Below are positions 54,669-62,452 of a stretch of DNA of 64,000 nucleotides, piece by piece; positions within the stretch are counted from its first letter, which is position 1, and each line of letters begins with the position of its first letter. Source of the stretch: Burkholderiaceae bacterium (GTDB lineage Bacteria; Pseudomonadota; Gammaproteobacteria; Burkholderiales; Burkholderiaceae_C); contig JACKLI010000001.1 in the NCBI GenBank assembly GCA_024235995.1, positions 2,852,001 through 2,916,000 on the forward strand, given 5' to 3'. The translations under genes and the position numbers were made by a program. The notes under the pieces are model-generated. The model worked only from the letters and a program-made list of their open reading frames with translations, was not told the DNA's origin and made no database searches.

Positions 54669-55763
54669 TCACCGCTGCAGGGCCCAGCGCACGTGCTCGC
54701 GCACCATGGCGCTGGGGTGCCCGGCGCGCGCCTGCAGGGCCGCGCGCAGGGCGCCCACCCGCGGGTCGTCCGCGGGCAGCGCGGCGATGGCATTGCCCAT
54801 GGCGGTGGCCACGTTGCGCAGCCAGCGCTCGTGGCCGATGCGGCGGATCGGCCCGCCCTCGGTGCGACGCAGGAACTCCTCCTCGGTCCAGGCCAGCAGC
54901 TCGATGAGCGCCGCGCTGCGCAGGCCGTCGCGGGCGTCGAAGTCGGGCAGCTCGCTGCGCTGGGCGTACTTGTTCCAGGGGCACACGGTCTGGCAGTCGT
55001 CGCATCCGTACACATGGTTGCCCATCAGCGGGCGCAGGGCCTCGTCGATGGCGCCGTCGTGCTCGATCGTCAGGTACGAGATGCAGCGGCGCGCGTCCAC
55101 CCGGCCCGGCGCCACGATGGCGCCGGTGGGGCAGGCGTCGATGCAGGCGGTGCAGCTGCCGCAGTGCGGCTCCACCGCCGGCGTGGGCGGCAGGGCCAGG
55201 TCGACGAACAGCTCGCCCAGAAAGAACATCGAGCCCGCCTCGCGCGTCAGCACCAGGGTGTGCTTGCCGCGCCAGCCCAGGCCGCTGCGCGCGGCCAGCT
55301 CGCCCTCCAGCACCGGGGCCGAGTCGCTGAACACGCGGTGGCCGAAGGGGCCGAGCTGCGCGGCAATGCGATCCTGCAGCTTCTGCAGCCGCGCGCGCAC
55401 CACCTTGTGGTAGTCCCGCCCCCGGGCGTAGAGCGAGACCACGCCCTCGGCGGGCCGCGCCAGGCGCTCGCGCTCGCGCTGCGGCCAGTCGGGCGCCTCG
55501 CTTCGTGGCAAATAATTCATGCGCGCCGTGATCACGCTCACGGTGCCCGGCACCAGTTCGGCCGGCCGCGCCCGCTTGAGGCCATGCGCGGCCATGTAAT
55601 CCATGCTGCCGTGGAACCCGGCGGCCAGCCATTGCATCAGACCGGCTTCGGCGCTGGCCAGGTCCACGCCCGCCACGCCCACGTGCGCAAAACCCAGCTC
55701 GCGCGCCCACTGGCGGATGCTGGCCAGCAAGGCCTCGGAATCGATTCGAACCCCATGTCCCAT
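54669..55763 (-). CDS. queG: epoxyqueuosine reductase
   Basis: A 364-residue cobalamin- and iron-sulfur-dependent enzyme that reduces epoxyqueuosine to queuosine in tRNA. The two 4Fe-4S clusters are bound by CGSCTACIDACPTG and CDDCQTVCPWN (both near 190-255). The N-terminal cobalamin region (ARELGFAHVGVAGVD) and C-terminal HEAT-like helices are present. The ATG at 55763 faces the tsaE ATG at 55755: the two divergent genes overlap by 9 bases at their 5' ends, so their promoters lie within each other's coding regions. Confidence 0.94.
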   Translation of the reverse strand: MGHGVRIDSEALLASIRQWARELGFAHVGVAGVDLASAEAGLMQWLAAGFHGSMDYMAAHGLKRARPAELVPGTVSVITARMNYLPRSEAPDWPQRERERLARPAEGVVSLYARGRDYHKVVRARLQKLQDRIAAQLGPFGHRVFSDSAPVLEGELAARSGLGWRGKHTLVLTREAGSMFFLGELFVDLALPPTPAVEPHCGSCTACIDACPTGAIVAPGRVDARRCISYLTIEHDGAIDEALRPLMGNHVYGCDDCQTVCPWNKYAQRSELPDFDARDGLRSAALIELLAWTEEEFLRRTEGGPIRRIGHERWLRNVATAMGNAIAALPADDPRVGALRAALQARAGHPSAMVREHVRWALQR

Positions 55764-56255
55764 CACGCTCCGATTGTAGAAAGCCCACCCACCCTCGCGC
55801 TGACCTGGCACACCGAGGACGACACCGCCGCCTTCGCTGCCCGCCTGGCCGCGCGGCCGCTGCTGCGCAACGCCTTCATCGCCCTGCACGGCGAGCTGGG
55901 CGCGGGCAAGACCAGCTTCGTGCGCCACCTGCTGCGCGCGCTGGGCGTGACGGGGCCCATCAAGAGCCCCACCTACGCCGTGGTCGAGCCGCACCAGGCG
56001 CCGGACGGCCTGGCCATCTCGCACTTCGACTTCTACCGCTTTGCCGACCCGCGCGAGTGGGAAGACGCCGGCCTGCGCGACCTGTTTGCCGCGCCCGGCC
56101 TGAAGCTGGCCGAATGGCCCGAGCACGCCGCCCCGCTGCTGCCCACGGCCGACCTGACGCTGCGGCTGGACGTGGACGCCGACGAGCGCCGCCGCGTGCA
56201 CCTGGTCGCCGGCACGCGCGTTGGAGAGCAACTGCTGCAGGAATTGCGTGCATGA
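55755..56255 (+). CDS. tsaE: tRNA threonylcarbamoyladenosine biosynthesis ATPase TsaE
   Basis: A 166-residue P-loop ATPase of the t6A37 tRNA-modification complex with TsaB and TsaD. Walker A is GELGAGKTS (about 49-57), with KSPTYAVVEPH and the Walker B-like HFDFYR that follow in this family. Its ATG lies inside the start of the divergent queG (9-base overlap), and its stop overlaps amiC by 4 bases. The tsaE-amiC order is standard in proteobacteria. Complete length for the family. Confidence 0.93.
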   Translation: MSHHAPIVESPPTLALTWHTEDDTAAFAARLAARPLLRNAFIALHGELGAGKTSFVRHLLRALGVTGPIKSPTYAVVEPHQAPDGLAISHFDFYRFADPREWEDAGLRDLFAAPGLKLAEWPEHAAPLLPTADLTLRLDVDADERRRVHLVAGTRVGEQLLQELRA

Positions 56256-57631
56256 CCTCACCGCTGCCTCCCGCTCCCTCGTCGCCCGAACGCCGCCGCC
56301 TGCTCAAGACCGGCTCGCTGGTGCTGCTGATCGGCGCCCACCAAATTGCCCACGGCGCCGGCATCGTGGCCGTGCGCATCTGGCCGGCCGAGGACTATTC
56401 GCGCGTCACCATCGAGTCCGACCGCCCGCTGCAGACCACGCACACCCTGGTGGTGTCGCCGCCGCGCCTGGCGGTCGACATCGAGGGCCTGCAGCTGGAC
56501 GCCACGCTGCGCGAGCTGGTGGCCAAGGTGCGCGCCGACGACCCCAACATCGCCGGCATCCGCGTCGGCCAGTTCACGCCCAGCGTGGTGCGCCTGGTGA
56601 TCGACCTCAAGCACGACATCCGGCCCGAGGTCTTCACGCTGGCGCCGGTGGCCGCCTACCGCAACCGCCTGGTGTTCGACCTGTACCCCGCCAACCCACC
56701 CGACCCGCTGGAGCAACTGATTGCCCAGCGCCTGAGCGGCCCCACGCCCGCCGCACCCGGCCCGGGCAGCGCCGCCCCGGCGGCCGAGCCCGCGCCCGAC
56801 ACCCTGGGCGAGCTGATCGCGCGCCAGATCGAACGCGCCAACCAGGCCGTGCGCACCGGCCCGCGCGCGCCCGAGCGCGCCACCGCGCGCGGCCCCGAGC
56901 CGCCGGCCGAGCGCCTGATCATCGTCGCCATCGACCCCGGCCACGGCGGCGAGGACCCCGGCGCCACCGGCCCCAATGGCACGCACGAGAAGGACGTGGT
57001 GCTGCAGATCGCGCTCAGGCTGCGCGAGCGCATCAACCGCGCCAGCGTGGGCGGCAACCCCATGCGCGCCTACCTCACGCGCGACGCCGACTTCTTCGTG
57101 CCGCTGGCCACCCGCGTGAGCAAGGCGCGGCGCGTGCGCGCCGACCTGTTCGTCAGCATCCACGCCGACGCCTTCATGCGCCCCGACGCCAACGGCGCCA
57201 GCGTGTTCGCGCTGTCCGAGCGCGGCGCCTCCAGCACCGCCGCGCGCTGGCTGGCCAACAAGGAGAACGAGGCCGACCGCATCGGCGGCGTCAACGTGGA
57301 CGACAAGGACTGGCACGTGCAGCGCACGCTGCTGGACATGAGCACCACCGTGCAGATCCGCGACAGCCTGAAGCTGGCCGACGCCGTGCTGCGCCGCATC
57401 GGCACCGTCGGGCGCCTGCACAAGGATAGCGTGGAGCGCGCCAACTTCGCCGTGCTGCGCAACCCCGACGTGCCCAGCGTGCTGGTCGAGACCGCCTTCA
57501 TCAGCAACCCCGACGAGGAGCGCCGCCTGCGCAGCCCCGCCTACCAGGACCAGCTGGCCGACGCGCTGGCCAGCGGCATCCAGAAATACTTTGCCGCCAA
57601 CCCGCCGCTGGCGCGCAACCGGGCGGTGTAG
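56252..57631 (+). CDS. amiC: N-acetylmuramoyl-L-alanine amidase AmiC
   Basis: A 459-residue amidase that splits daughter-cell peptidoglycan at the septum. A twin-arginine-type signal (ERRRLLKTGSLVLLIGA, about 13-29) predicts Tat export. The AMIN domain (about 38-140) targets the septum. A Pro/Ala-rich linker (about 160-225) leads to the Amidase_3 domain, whose zinc ligands are in DPGHGGEDPG, HEKDVVLQ, SIHADAF and VETAFISNP. It overlaps tsaE by 4 bases (ATGA). EnvC/NlpD-type activation is expected by family. Confidence 0.94.
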   Translation: MTSPLPPAPSSPERRRLLKTGSLVLLIGAHQIAHGAGIVAVRIWPAEDYSRVTIESDRPLQTTHTLVVSPPRLAVDIEGLQLDATLRELVAKVRADDPNIAGIRVGQFTPSVVRLVIDLKHDIRPEVFTLAPVAAYRNRLVFDLYPANPPDPLEQLIAQRLSGPTPAAPGPGSAAPAAEPAPDTLGELIARQIERANQAVRTGPRAPERATARGPEPPAERLIIVAIDPGHGGEDPGATGPNGTHEKDVVLQIALRLRERINRASVGGNPMRAYLTRDADFFVPLATRVSKARRVRADLFVSIHADAFMRPDANGASVFALSERGASSTAARWLANKENEADRIGGVNVDDKDWHVQRTLLDMSTTVQIRDSLKLADAVLRRIGTVGRLHKDSVERANFAVLRNPDVPSVLVETAFISNPDEERRLRSPAYQDQLADALASGIQKYFAANPPLARNRAV

Positions 57632-57693
57632 CGCGGGGTGTAGGCTAGGGGTTGCGTGCCGCCAGCGCGCCATCCATTCGACAGGAGTTCGTC

Positions 57694-58020
57694 ATGGCCC
57701 AACCCCACCTGGCCCCCGGCCAAATCGGCAGCGTGTCGCCCCTGGGCAGCAGGCTGGCCCAGACCCCGTCCTACGCCCTGCTGAAGGCGCCGCAGCTCGA
57801 AGTCATCCGCGTGGTGCTGCCGGCGGGCAGGACCATGCCCGGCCACCAGGTCGCCGGCGAAATCACCGTGCAATGCCTGGAAGGCGTGATCGACTTCGAG
57901 ATCGCGGGCCAAAGCCAGCGCATGCGCCAGGGCGACTTCCTGCACCTGGCCGGCGGCGTGGCGCACCAGCTGACCGGGGTGGAGGACGCCTCGGCGCTGG
58001 TGACGATCTGCCTGGCTTGA
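57694..58020 (+). CDS. cupin-domain protein
   Basis: A 108-residue single-domain cupin. The two motifs read AGRTMPGHQVAGEITVQCLEG and DFLHLAGGVAHQLTG, retaining histidines in motif 1 (GHQ) and motif 2 (AHQ), so a metal site is possible. AGGAG lies 8 bases before the ATG at 57694, which is preferred to an earlier in-frame start. Such small cupins bind metals or small ligands, and no enzyme activity can be assigned. It follows amiC by 62 bases but may have its own promoter. Confidence 0.8.
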   Translation: MAQPHLAPGQIGSVSPLGSRLAQTPSYALLKAPQLEVIRVVLPAGRTMPGHQVAGEITVQCLEGVIDFEIAGQSQRMRQGDFLHLAGGVAHQLTGVEDASALVTICLA

Positions 58021-58032
58021 GCGTCACCCGAT

Positions 58033-58683
58033 TCACACCGCGGCGTGGCCCGCCCGCCCGGCCTTCCAGGCGCCAAACAGGGCGATCAGCCCCGGCACCA
58101 GAATCAGCGCCCAGATGATCTTGCTGAGGTTGGCCTGCACCCAGGGCAGGTTGCCGAACAGGTAGCCCGCCGTCACCAGCCCCAGCACCCAGATGGCCCC
58201 GCCCGCCACGTTGAACAGCGTGAAGCGCGCGCGGCCCATGGCCGCCACGCCCGCCACGAAGGGCACGAAGGTGCGGATGAAGGGCATGAAGCGCGCCAGG
58301 ATCACCGTGATGCCGCCGTAGCGCTCGTAGAACGCGTGCGCCTTGTCGAACGCCCGGCGGTTGAACCAGCGCGAGTCCTCCCACTGAAACACCTTGGGCC
58401 CCAGGCGCCGCCCGATGCTGTAATTGCACTGATCGCCCAGGATGGCCGCCGCCAGCAGCACCGCGCAGGCCAGCGGCCCGCTCATCAGGCCCGCGCCGGC
58501 CAGCGCGCCGGCCACGAACAGCAGCGAGTCGCCCGGCAGGAAGGGCATCACCACCACGCCCGTCTCGACGAACACGATGAGAAACAGCAGCGCGTAGACC
58601 CACGCGCCATAGTGCGCCACGAAGGCGCCGAGGTAGCGATCGACGTGCAGGATGAAGTCGACCAGGTGCATGACGTATTCCAT
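58033..58683 (-). CDS. DedA family membrane protein
   Basis: A 216-residue DedA-superfamily protein with about six hydrophobic segments. The family signature is seen at VVMPFLPGDSLLFVAGAL, GPKVFQWEDSRWFNRRAF and FYERYGGITVILARFMPFIRTFVPFVAG (each quoted in part). DedA proteins recycle undecaprenyl phosphate or other lipids across the inner membrane and support the proton gradient. The acidic D56 and the arginines in RFMPFIRTF are the expected functional residues. It is convergent with the cupin gene and divergent from the GntR gene across about 100 bases. Confidence 0.9.
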   Translation of the reverse strand: MEYVMHLVDFILHVDRYLGAFVAHYGAWVYALLFLIVFVETGVVVMPFLPGDSLLFVAGALAGAGLMSGPLACAVLLAAAILGDQCNYSIGRRLGPKVFQWEDSRWFNRRAFDKAHAFYERYGGITVILARFMPFIRTFVPFVAGVAAMGRARFTLFNVAGGAIWVLGLVTAGYLFGNLPWVQANLSKIIWALILVPGLIALFGAWKAGRAGHAAV

Positions 58684-58743
58684 GGGGCGTCATTATCGAT
58701 GCCGGTCATCAGGCGCCCCTATCCCGTCGTACAGCATCAGCAC

Positions 58744-58770
58744 TATACTGAACACTATTTGTCAACAATC
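58744..58770 (+). promoter_or_regulatory. GntR promoter with candidate operator (site 1)
   Basis: TATACT (58744-58749) is a good -10. The 12-bp TTGTCAACAATC (58759-58770) overlaps the expected transcription start. It has the TTGT..ACAA dyad typical of FadR-type GntR operators and is repeated exactly between the two divergent arms at 61350-61361. Confidence 0.65.
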
Positions 58771-58786
58771 TTCACATCAACGTACT

Positions 58787-59521
58787 GTGTCCAAAGTCAT
58801 CGCATCGGACCAAGCCATCTTTGCGCGCTGGGAGAACGCGATCGAGTTGCGGCTGTTCGCCGACTCAGCGGGCCCCACGCTGTCGGTTCCCGAGCAGGTG
58901 GCGGCCAAAGTGGGCAACCGCATCGTGGCTGGAACGCTGGCGCCGGGTTCGCGCATCGGTGAGCAAGAGTTGGCCGATGAATTTAAACTCAGCCGTGGTC
59001 CGGTGCGCGAAGCAATCCGAATTCTGGAGCGGGAGGGTCTGGTTCAAGTGTTGCCGCGGCGCGGTGCCATCGTCACACAACTCTCGCCCACCGAGTTGCG
59101 CGAGGTGTTCGAAATTCGTTCGGGGCTGTTTGACATCGCCGTGCGCAAAGTCACGCAGGAACGTCCGCCTGAGTTGTTGGCCGTGATGCGCGCCGGGCTG
59201 CAGCGCCTGCAAACTCTGGTCGATGACCCGTCAGGCGGCGATGCGTATGCCGAAGTCACCTACCGGCTGATTCTGATTTGCACACGTTTTTCCGGCAACG
59301 AGCGCCTCAGCCGCATGATCGCAGCACTTTCGCTGCAAAGCCTGCGCTACAGCAAACTCGGATTGGCGTCATTGGAGCGACGACGACGCTCGCTGCAACT
59401 ATGGAAGCAGGCGACCAAGGCCATGGAGCACTGGGATACCGAGGCCATGATGCAACTGGCGCGTCAACGCAGTGAAGAGTCGGCCGAGGAGGCGGCGCGG
59501 CTGCTGAGCAAGAGTGCGTGA
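58787..59521 (+). CDS. GntR family regulator (FCD subfamily)
   Basis: A 244-residue regulator. The winged helix is PEQVAAKVGNRIVAGTLAPG then GEQELADEFKLSRGPVREAI, REGLVQVLPRRGAIVTQL (about 29-95). The C-terminal FCD helical domain (about 105-240) should bind a carboxylate effector, often through a metal site. The start is the GTG at 58787; an upstream in-frame extension runs through the operator and is unlikely. It converges on the AMP ligase gene with only 3 bases between stops. Two copies of its likely operator make it the probable repressor of the carboxylase module. Confidence 0.88.
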   Translation: MSKVIASDQAIFARWENAIELRLFADSAGPTLSVPEQVAAKVGNRIVAGTLAPGSRIGEQELADEFKLSRGPVREAIRILEREGLVQVLPRRGAIVTQLSPTELREVFEIRSGLFDIAVRKVTQERPPELLAVMRAGLQRLQTLVDDPSGGDAYAEVTYRLILICTRFSGNERLSRMIAALSLQSLRYSKLGLASLERRRRSLQLWKQATKAMEHWDTEAMMQLARQRSEESAEEAARLLSKSA

Positions 59522-59524
59522 AGT

Positions 59525-61090
59525 TCAGTCCGCACCGTCGGCAAACAAGGCCGCCAGCTTCACCTTGACCACCTTGCCAGCCAGGTTGCGCGGCAAGGCC
59601 TTGGAAAAGATCAGCCGTCGCGGCTTCTTGTAACCCGCGATGCGCTCGGCGCAATGCGCTTGCAGTTGCGACGCATCAACAACCATACCTTCGAGCGGCA
59701 CCACCACCGCCGCCACCACCTCGCCCCATTGCGGATCGGGCAAACCGATCACCGCAGCCTCCGACACGGACGGGTGCGTCAGCAATGCGTCCTCCACCTC
59801 GCGGGCGTATACGTTGAAACCCCCGCTGATGATCATGTCCTTGTTGCGTCCGACGATGTGCAGATATCCGTTCCGATCGAACCGTCCCAGGTCACCGCTG
59901 TAATACCACCCGTCGCGAACACTGGCCGCCAGCAAGTCCGGTCGACGCCAGAACTCGACCTTGCCCACCCCCTCGTGGGCGATGGTTACTTCACCCACCT
60001 CGCCATGCGCAACCTCCTGGCCCTGGACATCGCGCAACACGATGCGCACGTTGACCGTGGGCCGCCCGCAGGAGCCAATTGAATCATCGTCACCATCGAC
60101 GCTATCGCCAACATGCTCGTGCGGATAAAGCACCGTCAAGGGTTGCACCGCCTCCGTCATGCCGTATTGCTGACGCAGGATCGGCCCAAACACGGCTTGC
60201 GCGCGCCGAATCAGTGCGACCGGCGTGGGCGCCGTCCCATAGTGGATGCGCTTGAGCGAGGAGCAGTCGGCGCGCGCGCCACCTTCCACGGCTTCCACCA
60301 AGCGGCTCATCATGGTGGGCACCAGCATCAGGTGTGTAACGCGCTCGCGCTCTATGGCAGCCAACAACGACAGCGGATCGAAGCGCTCAAGGATCACGTT
60401 GCGCGCACCGCGCAAAAAGCACGGGAACAGATACACCCCTGCCGCATGCGTGAGCGGGCCCACATGCAGCATGGCGTCGTCCACCGACAGGCCGTACTCC
60501 ATAGCCAGAAAATGATTGACCAGGCGTTCATGCACGCGCTGGTGCGAGTAGGCCACCCCCTTGGGCCGGCCGGTGGTGCCACTGGTATAGGCAATGCGCA
60601 CATAGTGTTCGGGCCGAACTTCCAGACAGGGCGGCATCGGGGACGCCTGCGCACAGGCCTGCGCCAGATCAAGCACGCCATTGCCTGAAACGCCGAAGCC
60701 CAGAACGCGCCGCAGCTCTCCCAGTCCCGATTCAGCCTCAGCTGCAAAAGCGGCCGTCAATTCGGCAAACTGCGGCCCCACGATCACCGCGCTGGCCTGG
60801 GCATCGGCCAAGATGTCCCTGTGTTCCGCCAGCGTGTGGCGAGCGTTCAGCGCCACATAGGTCAACGCAGCCTTCTCGACACCAAACAGGCTGTCCAAAC
60901 TTTCGACCGAGTTCTCCAGCAGTACCGCCACGCGCTCGCCTGGCTTGAGTCCCAGGGCAAGCAATGCGTGGGCCAAGCGGTTGCTGCGCTGCTCCATCTC
61001 AATGTGGCTGTAGCTGCGGTCTTGAAACACAAGAGATGGGCGCTCGCCATGCTGATGCGCCGCCCAGGAGATCAGTTGCCCGGCAATCAC
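59525..61090 (-). CDS. AMP-dependent acyl-CoA ligase
   Basis: A 521-residue adenylate-forming ligase. Motifs: YTSGTTGRPKGVAYSH (ATP loop), YGTAPTP, YGMTEAVQPL (A5), YYSGDLGRFDRNGYLHIVGR (quoted in part) and the C-terminal ALPRNLAGKVVK with the adenylation Lys. It would activate an imported carboxylic acid to a CoA thioester. The GTG start at 61090 overlaps the stop of the biotinyl carrier gene by 4 bases (GTGA), so they are coupled. Its sequence fits the aromatic or branched-acid ligases rather than long-chain FadD. Codon use is less GC-rich than in housekeeping genes here. Confidence 0.88.
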   Translation of the reverse strand: MIAGQLISWAAHQHGERPSLVFQDRSYSHIEMEQRSNRLAHALLALGLKPGERVAVLLENSVESLDSLFGVEKAALTYVALNARHTLAEHRDILADAQASAVIVGPQFAELTAAFAAEAESGLGELRRVLGFGVSGNGVLDLAQACAQASPMPPCLEVRPEHYVRIAYTSGTTGRPKGVAYSHQRVHERLVNHFLAMEYGLSVDDAMLHVGPLTHAAGVYLFPCFLRGARNVILERFDPLSLLAAIERERVTHLMLVPTMMSRLVEAVEGGARADCSSLKRIHYGTAPTPVALIRRAQAVFGPILRQQYGMTEAVQPLTVLYPHEHVGDSVDGDDDSIGSCGRPTVNVRIVLRDVQGQEVAHGEVGEVTIAHEGVGKVEFWRRPDLLAASVRDGWYYSGDLGRFDRNGYLHIVGRNKDMIISGGFNVYAREVEDALLTHPSVSEAAVIGLPDPQWGEVVAAVVVPLEGMVVDASQLQAHCAERIAGYKKPRRLIFSKALPRNLAGKVVKVKLAALFADGAD

Positions 61091-61302
61091 CCCAGCACCA
61101 CCACACCCTGGCCTTCGGCCACAACTTCGCCTTCGCCCACCAACAGCCGCAACACCCGCCCGGCTCTGGGAGCGGTCATGGGGATTTCCATCTTCATGCT
61201 TTCCATGACGAGCAGAGTTTGCTCGGCCGTCACCTCTTGGCCTTCGATGACCTCCAGTTTCCAGACCGTGCCCGTGACTTCGGATTGCAGGGTTTGCGCC
61301 AT
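61087..61302 (-). CDS. stand-alone biotinyl/lipoyl carrier protein (71 aa)
   Basis: A 71-residue single domain with the biotinylation motif ESMKMEIP (Lys about 42) in a barwin-like beta-barrel: TGTVWKLEVIEGQEVTAEQT and TAPRAGRVLRLLVGEGEVV flank it. This is a free biotin carboxyl carrier, not fused to a carboxylase as in most acyl-CoA carboxylases. AAGGAG lies 5 bases before the ATG at 61302. It is coupled to the ligase gene and faces, across the shared operator, the gene for the carboxyltransferase. It probably serves that enzyme. Confidence 0.88.
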   Translation of the reverse strand: MAQTLQSEVTGTVWKLEVIEGQEVTAEQTLLVMESMKMEIPMTAPRAGRVLRLLVGEGEVVAEGQGVVVLG

Positions 61303-61327
61303 GTGAACTCCTTGATTCATTCAATTT

Positions 61328-61385
61328 GTCCAATTTTAATCGACATTATGATTGTTGACAATATCATTTTTACCTGATTCAATCT
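61328..61385. promoter_or_regulatory. divergent promoters sharing a GntR operator (site 2)
   Basis: Plus strand: TTGACA (61355-61360) with a TTCAAT -10 17 bases later. Minus strand: TTGTCA (61362-61357) and TAAAAT 17 bases later. Both -35 elements lie in GATTGTTGACAA (61350-61361), the exact reverse complement of the site at the GntR promoter. One bound repressor could block both arms. Confidence 0.7.
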
Positions 61386-61465
61386 GATATTCAAAACCAG
61401 GGGCGCTGCGTCGATCTTGTTCGCCGACGCCTGCGCCACGCACCCCACCCTCGAAAGGAGACCCC

Positions 61466-62452
61466 ATGAGACTTTCCGCTCTGGCCGTCACGGCTCTGGC
61501 GTTCTGGAGTGCCGACACGGCAATGGCGCAGACCCCGTGGGCTCCCACCGAACGCATCACCTACATCGTCGGCGTCGCGCCCGGAGGCACGGTTGATCTG
61601 TATGCCCGCGGCATCAAGAACACGCTGGAGCAGCTCAAGCTGACCCACAACCAGGTGATCGTGGTCGAAAACAAGGTAGGCGCTGGCGGCGCGCTGGCCT
61701 TGCAGCAGCTAAAAAGCAACGCCGGCAACGCGCATGATCTGGGCACGTTCCACACCGGCGCCATCGCGGGCGCCGTCACGGGTCTGATCAAGGCCGATCC
61801 GCGCGACTTCACCCCCGTGGCCATGATGGTAGAAGAGACCTCTTTGGTGGCCGTACGCGCCGATTCAGCCATCAAGAGTGGCGCCGACCTGGTCGCTGCA
61901 CTCAAGGCTGACCCCACCCAAATCCGCATCGCCGTGGCGCCGGCCCTGGGCCAGAACACCCACATGGCCGTCGCCAAGCCGTTGAAGGTTGCGGGCGTCG
62001 CCGTCGACAAGCTCACCATCGCACCCTTTCGCTCGTCCGGTGAATCCGTGACGGCGCTGATTGGCGGGCATGTGGACGTGGTGTCGGCCACCGCACCGGT
62101 CATCCTTCCACAGGTGGTGGCGGGCAAGCTGCGGGTGCTGGCCAGCGCTGCCGCCGAGCCGGGAACCGGCGCCCTCGCCGGCATCAAGACCTGGCGCGAG
62201 CAGGGCGTGCCCGCCGACTACGTCAGCTACAACGGCGTAATGCTGCCGCCCGGCGTGAATGCCGAACAGATCCGTTATTGGGAAGAAGCGCTACGCCGTG
62301 TCTCGCAGGACAAGAACTGGCAAACCATGGTCGAACAGTCGGGCAACAAGCCGATCTTTCGCGGCTACGTCGAATCGCACCGCTACCTGATGTCCGAGTG
62401 GCAGTCCGCCACCGAACTGGCCACCAGCCTGGGCCTGAAAGGCGCGCGATGA
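61466..62452 (+). CDS. Bug-family tripartite tricarboxylate transporter receptor
   Basis: A 328-residue periplasmic solute receptor (TctC/Bug). The signal peptide ends TAMAQ (about 22). The family's PGGTVDLYARGI at the ligand mouth and ENKVGAGGALALQQL follow, and ITYIVGVAPGG is the standard start. GAAAGGAG lies before the ATG. These receptors bind carboxylates such as citrate, glutamate, terephthalate or nicotinate; no TctA/B membrane genes are in the window, as is common for Bug receptors. It overlaps the carboxyltransferase gene by 4 bases (ATGA), so capture and use of the acid are coupled. It probably binds the acid activated by the nearby ligase. Confidence 0.9.
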   Translation: MRLSALAVTALAFWSADTAMAQTPWAPTERITYIVGVAPGGTVDLYARGIKNTLEQLKLTHNQVIVVENKVGAGGALALQQLKSNAGNAHDLGTFHTGAIAGAVTGLIKADPRDFTPVAMMVEETSLVAVRADSAIKSGADLVAALKADPTQIRIAVAPALGQNTHMAVAKPLKVAGVAVDKLTIAPFRSSGESVTALIGGHVDVVSATAPVILPQVVAGKLRVLASAAAEPGTGALAGIKTWREQGVPADYVSYNGVMLPPGVNAEQIRYWEEALRRVSQDKNWQTMVEQSGNKPIFRGYVESHRYLMSEWQSATELATSLGLKGAR

